Assembly: GCF_004768545.1 (NCBI RefSeq)
Contig: NZ_CP038634.1
Span: 124,001 to 188,000, forward strand
DNA from: Cupriavidus oxalaticus
Lineage (GTDB): Bacteria > Pseudomonadota > Gammaproteobacteria > Burkholderiales > Burkholderiaceae
Length of the DNA stretch: 64,000 nt
Direction: 5' to 3'
Positions within the stretch are counted from its first letter, which is position 1; each line of letters starts with the position of its first letter. Shown piece by piece: positions 8,784 to 16,429 of this stretch. The notes beneath the pieces were generated by a model. The model was not told the origin of the DNA and ran no database searches. It saw only the letters and a list, made by a program, of their open reading frames with translations. The translations under genes and the position numbers were made by a program.

Positions 8784-9227
8784 TTAGTGAGAATGGGCAG
8801 GTGCCGGGTTGAGGCTCGGCGCGGCCTTCGGATGGCGGGCAAGCCAGGCTTGCATCAGGCGGATCTCGTTCTGCTGGTCGGTGATGATGCCCTGCGCCAG
8901 GTTGCGCAGTTCAGGATCCCTGGTGTCGAGCAGCAACGCCTTGGCCATGTCGATGGCGCCCTGGTGATGCGGGATCATCATCGCGACGAAGTCGTGGTCG
9001 GGGTCGCCGTTCATGGCGGCGGCGCGCATGCCGGCATCCATGACGGCCATTGCGTCGTCCATCCGTTGTGCGAACGGCTTTGCGGTGCTGGCGACAAAGG
9101 GTTCCGGCTGCCGCACCACTGGTGTCTGGCCATGACTATGCGACACCTCGACACCGCCTGCCAGGCAGTTCGATCCGGCCGTCGCCGCAAGGGCGGCGAG
9201 CATGAAAGCGGGCAGGGGGAGCTTCAT
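8784..9227 (-). CDS. Secreted DUF305 (ferritin-like four-helix) protein
   Basis: A 147-residue protein with a signal peptide (through about residue 23) and a DUF305 domain. The diagnostic segment D-F-V-A-M-M-I-P-H-H-Q-G-A-I-D-M-A lies at residues 78-94. The paired His plus Met residues suggest metal binding, and family members are often found with copper or silver resistance genes. A short His-rich stretch follows the signal peptide and another closes the protein. It is the first gene of an operon with the beta-propeller protein. A role in periplasmic metal handling is inference. Confidence 0.85.
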   Translation of the reverse strand: MKLPLPAFMLAALAATAGSNCLAGGVEVSHSHGQTPVVRQPEPFVASTAKPFAQRMDDAMAVMDAGMRAAAMNGDPDHDFVAMMIPHHQGAIDMAKALLLDTRDPELRNLAQGIITDQQNEIRLMQAWLARHPKAAPSLNPAPAHSH

Positions 9228-9346
9228 GTGGCGTTCTCCAGGTTGTCGTTGGGCGGGCTACGTTGAAGTAAACACACCTGGAGCCGGCTTTATTCCACGT
9301 TGCCGGATTTTTTTTCGCCGTCGTCGAGACACCACCTCAGCCGAGG

Positions 9347-10873
9347 TCAGTCCGCCTTCACCGTGGCTTCGAAGTAGTCGGCGAATTCGTCGCGCACCAC
9401 CTCTTCGATCCGCGCGATTTCTTCATCGGACAATTCCGTGAATCTGGCGCGCTTGCGGTTCGACAGCTCGCCGTGGTTCTGGACCACCAGGTCGATCAGG
9501 TTGGTGAGGCGCGGCTGGCGCAGGTCCAGCCATCCTTCGATCCGCGCCACGCTGGCGTCGAACGCCTTCAGGTACCGGATCTCCAGCGCGAGGTCTTCCT
9601 CGACGCACTGCTGGATGCATTCAAAGACAAACTCGCAAAGGGCAGTCGCATCGAACGACGCATACAGCCAGTTGGGCTGCGGCGACTTGATCAGGATGGT
9701 GTCGCTGTCCGAGTCCAGGACATAGTTCAGCAGCCCCGTGCGGGGCGCCGAGTAGTCCTTGAGCAAGCCGGCATAGACCTGCAGGTTCTTCAGCATGCTC
9801 GCCGAAACCGGCAATACGACACCCTCCGGCGTCACGCCGGCCTGGCGCAACAGATGGTGGATCAGGAAGCGGTGGATCCGCCCGTTGCCGTCATAGAACG
9901 GGTGGATATAGACAAAGCCGAACGAAACGCATGCCGCGATGATCAGCGGGTGCGCCGCCTTCGTCCTGATCAGGTCCGCAACCTGTGCCAGGCCTTCCAT
10001 CATCGGCTCGACCTGCTGCGGGGGCGGGGGGATGTAGTCGGCAATGTTGCGCAGCCGTCCGCCGCGCGAGAGCCAGTTCTGGCGGTCGCGATAGGCGTAC
10101 TCCGCCCGGATCGATGCAATGATCTCGTTCTGCCATTCGCAGAACTGCGCCTCGTCGAGCCGCACCGGGGCGCCGGCAAATTCCAGCAGGCGCCTGAACC
10201 TGGCGACACGCTGGTTGTCGGGCAGCTCCTTCTCGATCGAATACGTCGATCGGGTTTCAGCGAGATAGAGATAGTCCACCGCGCGGGCGAGCACTTCCGG
10301 TTCGAGCCGGTTGATCGCGGCGGCGATTTTTCCCGGCAGGTCGGCGCCGATCAATGCCTCAAGGCGCTCGGTGCGGCGTACCAGGGGGCAGAATGCCGCC
10401 GGGCCGAGGTGGTTGTTCAGGATCCCGAACTGTGCGTCGAGCTGGCTTGTGCCGGTTACATAGTCCGCTTCGTCAAGCGCTGGAACCCGCGCGGTTCCGG
10501 CTGGCAGCTTGTAGTCGAATTCAGCGCCGGCAAGCCACTTCGCGTAGAAGCCACCCAGCCGTGCATAGCGCGACCCGGGCGAGGACGCCAGCCACTGGGC
10601 GACCTCGTCAATCGCCGGCTGGTGCTCGAACAGGGCGGCGAGCACGGTCAGGTTCAACGGCTCCTTGCGCAACGCAAAGGTGAGGTGGTCAACTGTCGTG
10701 TCGCCGCCGCGGTAGCGGTTCCTGGGATAGACCGTCTTCACGCTGCCGTCCGCACCGGTATGCGTGCTCAGGACCCCCGTCTTGTCTGAAAGCTCGGAGG
10801 TGGAATGCAGGGGCGGTACGCGAAGCCTGAACTTCGCGATCAGGGCGCTGTAGCCGAGTGGAGCGTGAGCCAT
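9347..10873 (-). CDS. Fic-domain protein AMPylase
   Basis: A 508-residue protein with a complete Fic active site, H-P-F-Y-D-G-N-G-R, at about residues 323-331. Fic proteins transfer AMP (or other nucleotide moieties) to hydroxyl groups of target proteins. Around residue 209-214 is T-Y-S-I-E-K, resembling the class II inhibitory helix [S/T]-x-x-x-E-[G/N] with the glutamate kept but Lys at the G/N position, so self-inhibition may be altered. The C-terminal region looks like a winged helix. It sits alone on the minus strand next to a RES/Xre toxin-antitoxin pair. Target unknown. Confidence 0.9.
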   Translation of the reverse strand: MAHAPLGYSALIAKFRLRVPPLHSTSELSDKTGVLSTHTGADGSVKTVYPRNRYRGGDTTVDHLTFALRKEPLNLTVLAALFEHQPAIDEVAQWLASSPGSRYARLGGFYAKWLAGAEFDYKLPAGTARVPALDEADYVTGTSQLDAQFGILNNHLGPAAFCPLVRRTERLEALIGADLPGKIAAAINRLEPEVLARAVDYLYLAETRSTYSIEKELPDNQRVARFRRLLEFAGAPVRLDEAQFCEWQNEIIASIRAEYAYRDRQNWLSRGGRLRNIADYIPPPPQQVEPMMEGLAQVADLIRTKAAHPLIIAACVSFGFVYIHPFYDGNGRIHRFLIHHLLRQAGVTPEGVVLPVSASMLKNLQVYAGLLKDYSAPRTGLLNYVLDSDSDTILIKSPQPNWLYASFDATALCEFVFECIQQCVEEDLALEIRYLKAFDASVARIEGWLDLRQPRLTNLIDLVVQNHGELSNRKRARFTELSDEEIARIEEVVRDEFADYFEATVKAD

Positions 10874-10909
10874 AGACGGACTGCGGTGTGAATTAATGGA
10901 TGCATGGGC

Positions 10910-11069
10910 GGTTACCAGAGTTTATATGCCGCTTACCGATTCGTCTATTTTGGCTGGGTCATCTTACTAAATTGCCTATGCTGGCCGGGCACCCCGGTTT
11001 GCGAATTTGCCTATACGACTTACCGATGCAACTATCCTTCGCGATGATGGTTACCAGTTTGCATATAAT
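10910..11069 (+). repeat. Cluster of short TTRCC motifs in the Fic upstream region
   Basis: The 10874-11325 gap holds short same-strand motifs in pairs: GGTTACCAG at 10910 and 11049, CTTACCGAT at 10932 and 11019, TTGCCTAT at 10972 and 11007, plus related TTACTAA at 10964 and TTGCATATAAT at 11059-11069. The pairs are nested (A-B-C-C-B-A). They look like binding sites for one factor, possibly controlling the Fic gene. No protein-coding gene is convincing between 11070 and 11325. Confidence 0.4.
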
Positions 11070-11325
11070 CAACGGCCGTTTTGCGATTGACGGTGCACGT
11101 CAGTACCCGGGAAAAGATCGAGCAGGACGATCTCCACGGTCGCCGAAACCGCATCGTTTGGTTTCGGCGAAACTACAAGCGCTCGCTCGTCGGGCTGGCC
11201 GAGCAGGCAATCGGGGGGCAGCGGCGAATGCCGCCGCGTCCCGGTAAAATGATGATGTTTTGACAGGCAGTGATGGACAGTGCACAGCTGAAGGCTGTGG
11301 GCTGCGTTGTTCGTAGGGGAGTAAA

Positions 11326-12132
11326 GTGGTTTTCCTGGATTTGTTCCGCACCAAGAAAAAGGCAATCGCGCCGCGGCCCGCAGCGCTGCGCATGCCGTCT
11401 GCGCCGACAGCGCTTGTTCCTGTGCGCGCTTACGACCGGGTTTTCGCGCAAGTCATGGAAACGGTCGAGGGCATTTCCGCTGAAGAGAAATCCCAACTGC
11501 GGGACCTGGTGACGGAGACGGGTAGCGATGGGCTCAATCTCGGAGGCTACTTCGAGAAAGGTTATGAAGTCTTCTTCAAGGGCCGCCAGTGGAAGTGGGG
11601 CGAATATGAAGAATGGCGCGACACATTCGAGCGGCTGGGGTCCTTCCCGTCCAACTGGATCGATGTCGATCAAATCGCCAGACTCGGCACGCGAAGCACT
11701 TCTGACAAGCTGCTGGAGCTAAGGATATTCGAGCTCAGGGAATTCCTGGCCGCCGAGGGAATTTCTTTCGACCCTGACGCCCCCAAGGCTCAACTCGCGT
11801 CCCTGGCGGAGCACGCACCAGGCTTGACCGCGTCGTCCCTGTGGGCGCGCCTGCATCGGAACGAAGAAGAGGCGCGGCAGAGGGCAGAAGCGCGTCGGCC
11901 AAAGGCGCTCTACGACTTGTTGATGCGGACCATCGCCTATCGGGCCAAGAGTGTTCGCGACCTCGAGCGAGCGCACTCCAACGGAATCCACCGGCACGAA
12001 GTCATGCTCGTCCTGGAAGCGGACCGCAAGTTCATCGATCTCGCGCGCAAGAAAAATCCCCAGGCCGTGCCGCCGTACTATCCCAACGACTTCACGCAGC
12101 TCAGGCCTATCGTCGACTTCACCAAGCAGTAA
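11326..12132 (+). CDS. Unknown protein with SAP-like segment
   Basis: A 268-residue soluble, charged protein that I do not recognise as a named family. The GTG start at 11326 has a good GGGGAG site six bases upstream. Residues ~133-162 (L-R-I-F-E-L-R-E-F-L followed by K-A-Q-L-A-S-L) resemble the two-helix SAP nucleic-acid-binding motif. The N-terminus is a basic tail, and the C-terminal third is helical and Arg/Lys-rich. It lies between a Fic gene and a RES/Xre toxin-antitoxin operon, and the gap to the antitoxin is only ~100 bases. A role in defence or stress is guesswork from context. Confidence 0.55.
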   Translation: MVFLDLFRTKKKAIAPRPAALRMPSAPTALVPVRAYDRVFAQVMETVEGISAEEKSQLRDLVTETGSDGLNLGGYFEKGYEVFFKGRQWKWGEYEEWRDTFERLGSFPSNWIDVDQIARLGTRSTSDKLLELRIFELREFLAAEGISFDPDAPKAQLASLAEHAPGLTASSLWARLHRNEEEARQRAEARRPKALYDLLMRTIAYRAKSVRDLERAHSNGIHRHEVMLVLEADRKFIDLARKKNPQAVPPYYPNDFTQLRPIVDFTKQ

Positions 12133-12190
12133 CCTGCGGGGCGCCTGTCTATGTGCCTCAAGGACGATATTGCGTGTCGCGGCACGACTT

Positions 12191-12225
12191 TGGCAAAATG
12201 CCTATAATCGAATGGCAAATTGCCA
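12191..12225 (+). promoter_or_regulatory. Operator pair and -10 box of the Xre/RES operon
   Basis: Two inverted repeats lie just upstream of the antitoxin: GGCA-AAA-TGCC (12192-12202) and the perfect TGGCAA-A-TTGCCA (12213-12225). Their centres are 22 bp apart, two helical turns. A consensus TATAAT at 12203-12208 falls between them; no clear -35 is visible. This is the layout expected for antitoxin autorepression. Confidence 0.65.
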
Positions 12226-12235
12226 AGGTACAGAT

Positions 12236-12691
12236 ATGCAGACGATAGAGTTCAAGCCCTCGGGTAGCGTGGCGCCGCGGAACCGCTATCTTGACAGCCT
12301 GAGTGACGTTCTCAACGCAGACATTCGCTCAGGCGCCGATCTTGTCGCGCTCGCCGTGGAGCGGCTGCCCGCCGACACCATGGAGCGTTTACTGCATGCA
12401 GGCCTGGTGTGGGACGAGATCAGCTTCATTATCCCGCGCCGCACGCTCAGCCACAGGCGCGAGCGCGGCGAGTCGCTCACGGTGGACGAATCGGACAAGG
12501 CCATTCGGCTGGCGCGGATTCTCGCGCAAGCCATCTCCACCTTCGGCGAAGCCGATCGGGCACTGGCCTGGCTGAGAGCCGGCCAGCAACGCTTTGCCGG
12601 CAAGTCGCCGCTTGAACTGGCGGGCACGGAACAGGGCGCACGCCTGGTCGAGGAAGAACTGCTTCAGATCGATGAAGGGTATTTCGCCTGA
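12236..12691 (+). CDS. Xre/MbcA/ParS-type antitoxin
   Basis: A 151-residue antitoxin of the Xre family paired with RES toxins. Visible parts are an N-terminal dimerising region, a central helical segment, a basic H-R-R-E-R turn around residue 80 and the typical C-terminal toxin-binding portion (residues ~95-151, with L-A-W-L, G-K-S-P-L-E-L-A and G-A-R-L-V-E). It should bind and neutralise the RES toxin and repress its own promoter through the palindromes at 12191-12225. Its stop overlaps the toxin start (TGATG), so translation is coupled. Confidence 0.88.
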   Translation: MQTIEFKPSGSVAPRNRYLDSLSDVLNADIRSGADLVALAVERLPADTMERLLHAGLVWDEISFIIPRRTLSHRRERGESLTVDESDKAIRLARILAQAISTFGEADRALAWLRAGQQRFAGKSPLELAGTEQGARLVEEELLQIDEGYFA

Positions 12692-13164
12692 TGTACCTGT
12701 GGCGGATCAGCAATTACGCCGACCTGAAAGGGTTGGGCGGACTTCGGGCGGGCGGCCGGTGGCATTTTCCAGGCCAGCCAGTCGTCTACCTCGCCGAGCA
12801 TCCGGCGCTGGCATTCCTGGAGATCCTCGTCCATCACGAGGTGGCGAGGATCGAGGACCTGCCGAAGCAATACCAGCTGCTCCAGGTAGAAGTCCCCGAG
12901 TCGGTGGCCGTGGCCGAAATTGCGGCATTGCCCGAAGACTGGAAAACCGACAGCCAGTGGTCCAGAAGCGCCGGCACGGAATGGCTTGCCGCTCGCACCA
13001 GCTTGCTGCTGAAGGTGCCGAGCGTGCTGGTGCCATACGCCTCCAACTACGTCCTCAATCCCGAACATCCGGATGCGACCGCCGTCAGGATTGTCCTGGC
13101 CACGCGCGTCGATCACGATCCCAGGATTCTGTCGCTGCTGACGGAGCCGAAAGCGCAGGGCTAG
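12691..13164 (+). CDS. RES-domain toxin (NAD-degrading)
   Basis: A 157-residue RES-domain protein. The conserved Arg (R-W-H-F, about residue 26), the Glu in L-A-F-L-E-I-L (about residue 50) and a later Ser/Asn region match the R-E-S pattern. Characterised RES toxins (MbcT, ParT, Res) remove NAD+ by hydrolysis or phosphorolysis or ADP-ribosylate a target. Start overlaps the antitoxin stop by one base. Full length and apparently intact. Exact chemistry cannot be told from sequence. Confidence 0.9.
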   Translation: MYLWRISNYADLKGLGGLRAGGRWHFPGQPVVYLAEHPALAFLEILVHHEVARIEDLPKQYQLLQVEVPESVAVAEIAALPEDWKTDSQWSRSAGTEWLAARTSLLLKVPSVLVPYASNYVLNPEHPDATAVRIVLATRVDHDPRILSLLTEPKAQG

Positions 13165-13217
13165 AAGCCAGGGCACAAGCAACGCGCCCGGCGGTTCCCG
13201 GCACTACAGGCAGGGAG

Positions 13218-14294
13218 TCAGAACCGGTGGCGGATGCCCATCACCGCACCCAGCTGGTTCTGGCCGGGCTGGACGTTAATGACCGCTGTCGACCCGCTGC
13301 CGCTGTTGTAGCCGTTGACGCCCAGGTACGACTGGTCCTTGTTCAGGGCGTAGGCCACGGACGCGTACAGATCGGTGCGCTTGCTGAACGTATAGTCGCC
13401 CGTCACAACGAACTGCCACGGGTCCGACCCGGTGTGGCGGAAGTCCTGGTAATAGGTTGCACCCATCAGCGAGAAAGCGGGGGTCAGCTTGTAAGTCAGG
13501 CCAAGCCAGTAGAGGTTCGCACCGGCATTGGGAGCTTGCGCACCTGGCAGCATGGCGCCGTCGAAAGCCTTGGCCAGGCGATACCCGGCAAAGATCTTGG
13601 CCGCGCCCGCCGTGTACGTGCCGGCGATCGCATAGCGCCGCAGCGAGGGCGCCTGGTTGGCCGGCGTGCCGACGTGCACATCGTCATAGCCCACGCCCAC
13701 CGCAACGGGACCGCTGGCGTAGCTCAGGTAGGCGCCGTAATCGCGGCCGAAGACGTTGCTGCCCGCCACCTCATTGCCATTGTTCTGGAACGAATAAAAG
13801 GCTGCGCCGGATAACGCGCCAAAGGTGCCTGCATATTTCACGGCGTTGTCCGCGCGCGCGCCAAACTCCGGCGCGATCCCCAGGATGCCGTAGCGGTCGG
13901 CAGTCGCGGCGGGATCATAAAAGGCATTGAAGTCGCGCAGGGCGGTCTGTTGCCGACCGAACAGAAGTGCGCCATATCGGCTTTCCACTCCGACGTATGC
14001 ATTGCGCCCGAACAGGCGCCCGCCCTGGGCCGAGTTGCCGGTGTCCAGGTCGAAACCGCTTTCCAGCAGGAAGACTGCCTTCAGGCCCGTGCCCAGGTCC
14101 TCGGTGCCGCGCAGGCCCCAGCGTGAGCCGGACTGGTTGCCGGAGCTCAGCCTGAACAGGTTGTCGCCCTCGGGACCAACGTGGTTGTTGTATTCGACGC
14201 CAATATCGGCAATGCCAAACAGGGCCACGCTGGATTGGGCGTGGGCAGTGCCGGCAGCCAAGGATGCGGCAAGCAGGGCGATTGTCTGTTTCAT
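13218..14294 (-). CDS. General porin (OmpC/Gram-negative type)
   Basis: A 358-residue outer-membrane porin of the beta-proteobacterial type. A Sec signal peptide ends at A-H-A (about residue 19) and is followed by Q-S-S-V-A-L-F-G-I-A-D-I-G. Alternating beta-strands, the R-W-G-L-R-G-x-E-D-L-G segment (residues 58-68) and a C-terminal ...G-I-R-H-R-F ending in Phe (the Bam recognition residue) mark a 16-strand trimeric porin. Substrate class unknown. A monocistronic unit, convergent with the RES toxin gene. Confidence 0.92.
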   Translation of the reverse strand: MKQTIALLAASLAAGTAHAQSSVALFGIADIGVEYNNHVGPEGDNLFRLSSGNQSGSRWGLRGTEDLGTGLKAVFLLESGFDLDTGNSAQGGRLFGRNAYVGVESRYGALLFGRQQTALRDFNAFYDPAATADRYGILGIAPEFGARADNAVKYAGTFGALSGAAFYSFQNNGNEVAGSNVFGRDYGAYLSYASGPVAVGVGYDDVHVGTPANQAPSLRRYAIAGTYTAGAAKIFAGYRLAKAFDGAMLPGAQAPNAGANLYWLGLTYKLTPAFSLMGATYYQDFRHTGSDPWQFVVTGDYTFSKRTDLYASVAYALNKDQSYLGVNGYNSGSGSTAVINVQPGQNQLGAVMGIRHRF

Positions 14295-14383
14295 GGCTCC
14301 TCCGGTTTTCTGTTTTTACTCACGGGTCCCTCCGCCCCGACGGCAGGCGGAACGAAGCAGGCCTGCTAAGGCAAGCATAGGCC

Positions 14384-14584
14384 ATGCCCTCGCACCTGGG
14401 CACGGTGCGAGACCTGACGGTCGAAGAGGGAAGGTGCGCCGCCGAACTGGCCGCCCTCGACTTGCTGGCGCAGAACCCGGCCGGTACGCCCGCCATAAAC
14501 GGCCAGTTCACAAACATGTCACTCGATGGACATATCGTCCGAGTGCCCGGAGCCACAGGTCAATATGGGAAGGAAGGGACATGA
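14384..14584 (+). CDS. Possible small unknown ORF
   Basis: A 66-residue frame lacking recognised motifs, between the porin promoter and the insertion sequence. Its stop overlaps (ATGA) a 24-codon frame at 14581-14655 that has a strong GGAAGGGA site and a basic N-terminus. Either could be a real small gene or the remains of one. Only the site and the overlap support them. Confidence 0.25.
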   Translation: MPSHLGTVRDLTVEEGRCAAELAALDLLAQNPAGTPAINGQFTNMSLDGHIVRVPGATGQYGKEGT

Positions 14585-14709
14585 ACCGAAAAGCAAAATT
14601 GCTCCCGCTCGTGCAGTCGCGTTCAGGGCTCAGGCGCTATGCGGTTTCACCATAATGCGCCCCGCGATTGTGTCCAGCCGGTTTTGAAAGGTCGCAGCGC
14701 CCGCTAAAT

Positions 14710-16236
14710 TCAAATGTCGGTGCGAGCGTGCTTTTTGTGCGGGGTTGAATGCTTTTGTGGGGTGGTAGTGGGGCGGTGGTGCTGGCCTGACGTGACTGAG
14801 TTCAGCTCAGGGTGGAGCGGTGGATTCACCGTGGGCACAGTTAAAAGGTCCGCGTTCTGTGTAAGCGGCGCGGCCGTCATCGCGCGCTCCAGATCGAGCC
14901 GGTTGATCAGCCGCTGCCGCTTGACGTTCAGCGGCGCGCGATGGAGCCGAGCTGGTTCGCCCTGCAGCGTGCGCGACGGCCCCGCCTGCTGGCGACTGTC
15001 GCGCTGCGCCTGCACCTGCGCCGTGATGGCCAGCACGTGCCCCAGCCGCTTGTGCTCGACGATCGCGCCCTGGTCGATCTCGCCGAGCCGGTCATAGGTG
15101 GTGTAGGGCAGGGCAGTGCCATCGGCCCACAGCTCGATCCTGCCGTCCGGGTACTCGGCGACCTCGACATAGCGGTGGATCAGCCGCCGGTGCTCGGGCC
15201 GGTCCTCGAGCAGGTACATCACCTTGTCGTACTGCAAGGTGAGGCTCCGGGACACCTTGCGCCATTCGCGCCAGCTGAAGATCCGTGCCAGGTCCTCGTC
15301 GCCACGCAGCGGCCGGTGCGCGTCGAAGTCGCTGCGCGGCACCTTGGCAAAGCGCGTGTTGAAGTCGGCCATGAACCGCGGCGCAAAGGCGTTGGCGGCG
15401 TCCATGCTGGAGATTCCGCGCAGGCGCAGCTCCTTCACCAGCCGGTCCTGCAGCGTGCCGTTCATCCGCTCGACCCGGCCCTTGGCCGGGCTCGAATTGG
15501 CGCACAGGCTATCGATATTGAGCTCGAACAGCGCGCGCCCGAACTGGGTGTAGCCGCGCCCTTCGGCATTGTCCCTGGCGTTGACGCGGAAGATGCCGGC
15601 CTTGTCCGAATAGAACGCCATCGGCTTGCCGTGGCGCTCAATGTAGGCGCGCGTGGCGGTGAAATACGCTGGCGTCGATTCGGTTGGCACGAACCGCAGT
15701 TGCATCAGCTGGCCGGTGGCGTCATCGACGTAGACCAGCAGCGTGCACGCCGGCGCCCGGTCCTCGAACCAGGCGTGGTCGCTGCCGTCGATCTGCACCA
15801 GCTCGCCCAGGCAGGCGCGGCGGTTGCGCGGCTGGTGCACCTTGGGCGGGCGCAGCTTGCGCGGGATCCAGAAGCCGGCGTCGATCATGATCCGGCGCAC
15901 GCAGGCCTTGGAAATCTCGATGCCGTGGCGCTCGCGCAGCTTCTCGCAGGCCAGGGTCGGGCCGAAGTCGGCGTAGCTGTCGCGGATCAGGCCGCGAATC
16001 CGCGACTCCAGACCGGGCGGCAACTGGCGGTTGCTCGGGCGATCGCGTTTGCGCGAGACCAGGCCGCTTGGCCCGTCCTCCTGAAGCCGCAAGACCAGCC
16101 GCCTAACGTGCCGAGCACTGATGCCAAGCCGCTCCGCGGCGCGCCAACGCGCCAAATGGCCATCGGCCACTGCCTGGATCACCTTCATGCGGTCAACTTC
16201 GCGCATGCTCATGGTCACCAATCCTTGGTCGTGCAT
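14710..16236 (-). CDS. ISNCY/IS1202-family transposase
   Basis: A 508-residue DDE transposase. An N-terminal helix-turn-helix region (M-R-E-V-D-R-M-K-V-I-Q, then G-I-S-A-R-H-V-R-R-L) precedes a rve-type integrase core. The first Asp lies in Q-I-D-G-S-D-H-A-W-F, a second in Y-V-D-D-A-T-G-Q-L, followed by F-Y-S-D-K-A-G-I and the Glu region K-G-R-V-E-R-M-N-G-T-L-Q. The ATG at 16236 follows a strong GGGAGG site, and an alternative ATG at 16212 is possible. The C-terminal ~90 residues are basic. No frameshift or stop is seen, so the enzyme may be active. Confidence 0.93.
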   Translation of the reverse strand: MHDQGLVTMSMREVDRMKVIQAVADGHLARWRAAERLGISARHVRRLVLRLQEDGPSGLVSRKRDRPSNRQLPPGLESRIRGLIRDSYADFGPTLACEKLRERHGIEISKACVRRIMIDAGFWIPRKLRPPKVHQPRNRRACLGELVQIDGSDHAWFEDRAPACTLLVYVDDATGQLMQLRFVPTESTPAYFTATRAYIERHGKPMAFYSDKAGIFRVNARDNAEGRGYTQFGRALFELNIDSLCANSSPAKGRVERMNGTLQDRLVKELRLRGISSMDAANAFAPRFMADFNTRFAKVPRSDFDAHRPLRGDEDLARIFSWREWRKVSRSLTLQYDKVMYLLEDRPEHRRLIHRYVEVAEYPDGRIELWADGTALPYTTYDRLGEIDQGAIVEHKRLGHVLAITAQVQAQRDSRQQAGPSRTLQGEPARLHRAPLNVKRQRLINRLDLERAMTAAPLTQNADLLTVPTVNPPLHPELNSVTSGQHHRPTTTPQKHSTPHKKHARTDI

Positions 16237-16292
16237 GGCTGCCTCCCGTAGCATCCACCGCCGAACGGTGAGAATACGGGGCCGCAGCATGA

Positions 16293-16338
16293 GGTGACAT
16301 CTCTAATCATCCCAAAGGTGACATTACTAATAATCCCC
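16293..16338. repeat. Tandem 24-bp-spaced repeats at the IS right end
   Basis: Two copies of GGTGACAT followed by a CTAATNATCCC-like tail (16293-16313 and 16317-16338), with a 24-bp period. They lie between the transposase start and the element end, so they probably bind transposase and overlap its promoter region. Confidence 0.6.
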
Positions 16339-16347
16339 AACAGATTG

Positions 16348-16375
16348 GTTTCGCATAATAAACCTTATGTTAAAT
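16348..16375 (+). other. dif-like XerC/XerD recombination site
   Basis: A 28-bp site: XerC-type arm GTTTCGCATAA (16348-16358; 9 of 11 match the E. coli arm), 6-bp centre TAAACC (16359-16364) and XerD-type arm TTATGTTAAAT (16365-16375; identical to the E. coli arm). XerCD recombination here resolves replicon dimers at division under FtsK control. The centre differs from the usual chromosomal TGTATA, which could mean a secondary chromosome or megaplasmid. KOPS-like octamers across the window all point to it. Confidence 0.82.
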
Positions 16376-16429
16376 GCAGGTGAGCCTGACATGCCTCAGG
16401 TGCCTTGATTTCCCGGCCATGTCCGCCCT

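Larger units (their letters stand above)
14671..16342 (-). mobile_element. IS1202/ISNCY-type insertion sequence beside dif
   Basis: A 1672-bp element carrying one transposase gene. It is bounded by 5-bp direct repeats GATTG (14666-14670 and 16343-16347), read as the target-site duplication. Outer ends are TG...CA; beyond the first three bases the two ends match poorly. Each end carries two spaced copies of a short motif (left, around 14685 and 14710; right, GGTGACAT at 16293 and 16317). The right duplication directly abuts the XerC arm of a dif-like site. As I recall, IS1202-family members of the ISAba32 type prefer such positions. The element looks intact. Confidence 0.88.

Noticed and set aside
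10921..10949. TATAAA on the minus strand as a Fic promoter
   Set aside because: Only a 15-bp spacing to a poor -35 could be found, so no promoter is claimed.
11081..11263. A 60-codon frame with a TTG start next to the repeat cluster
   Set aside because: No ribosome site, no motif and an improbable C-terminus; not supported as a gene.
14641..14657. GGTTTCACCATAAT left of the insertion sequence resembles the XerC arm of dif
   Set aside because: It lacks an 11-base arm match (one extra base) and has no XerD arm; the true 5-bp duplication GATTG explains the IS boundary, so this is treated as chance or a weak remnant.
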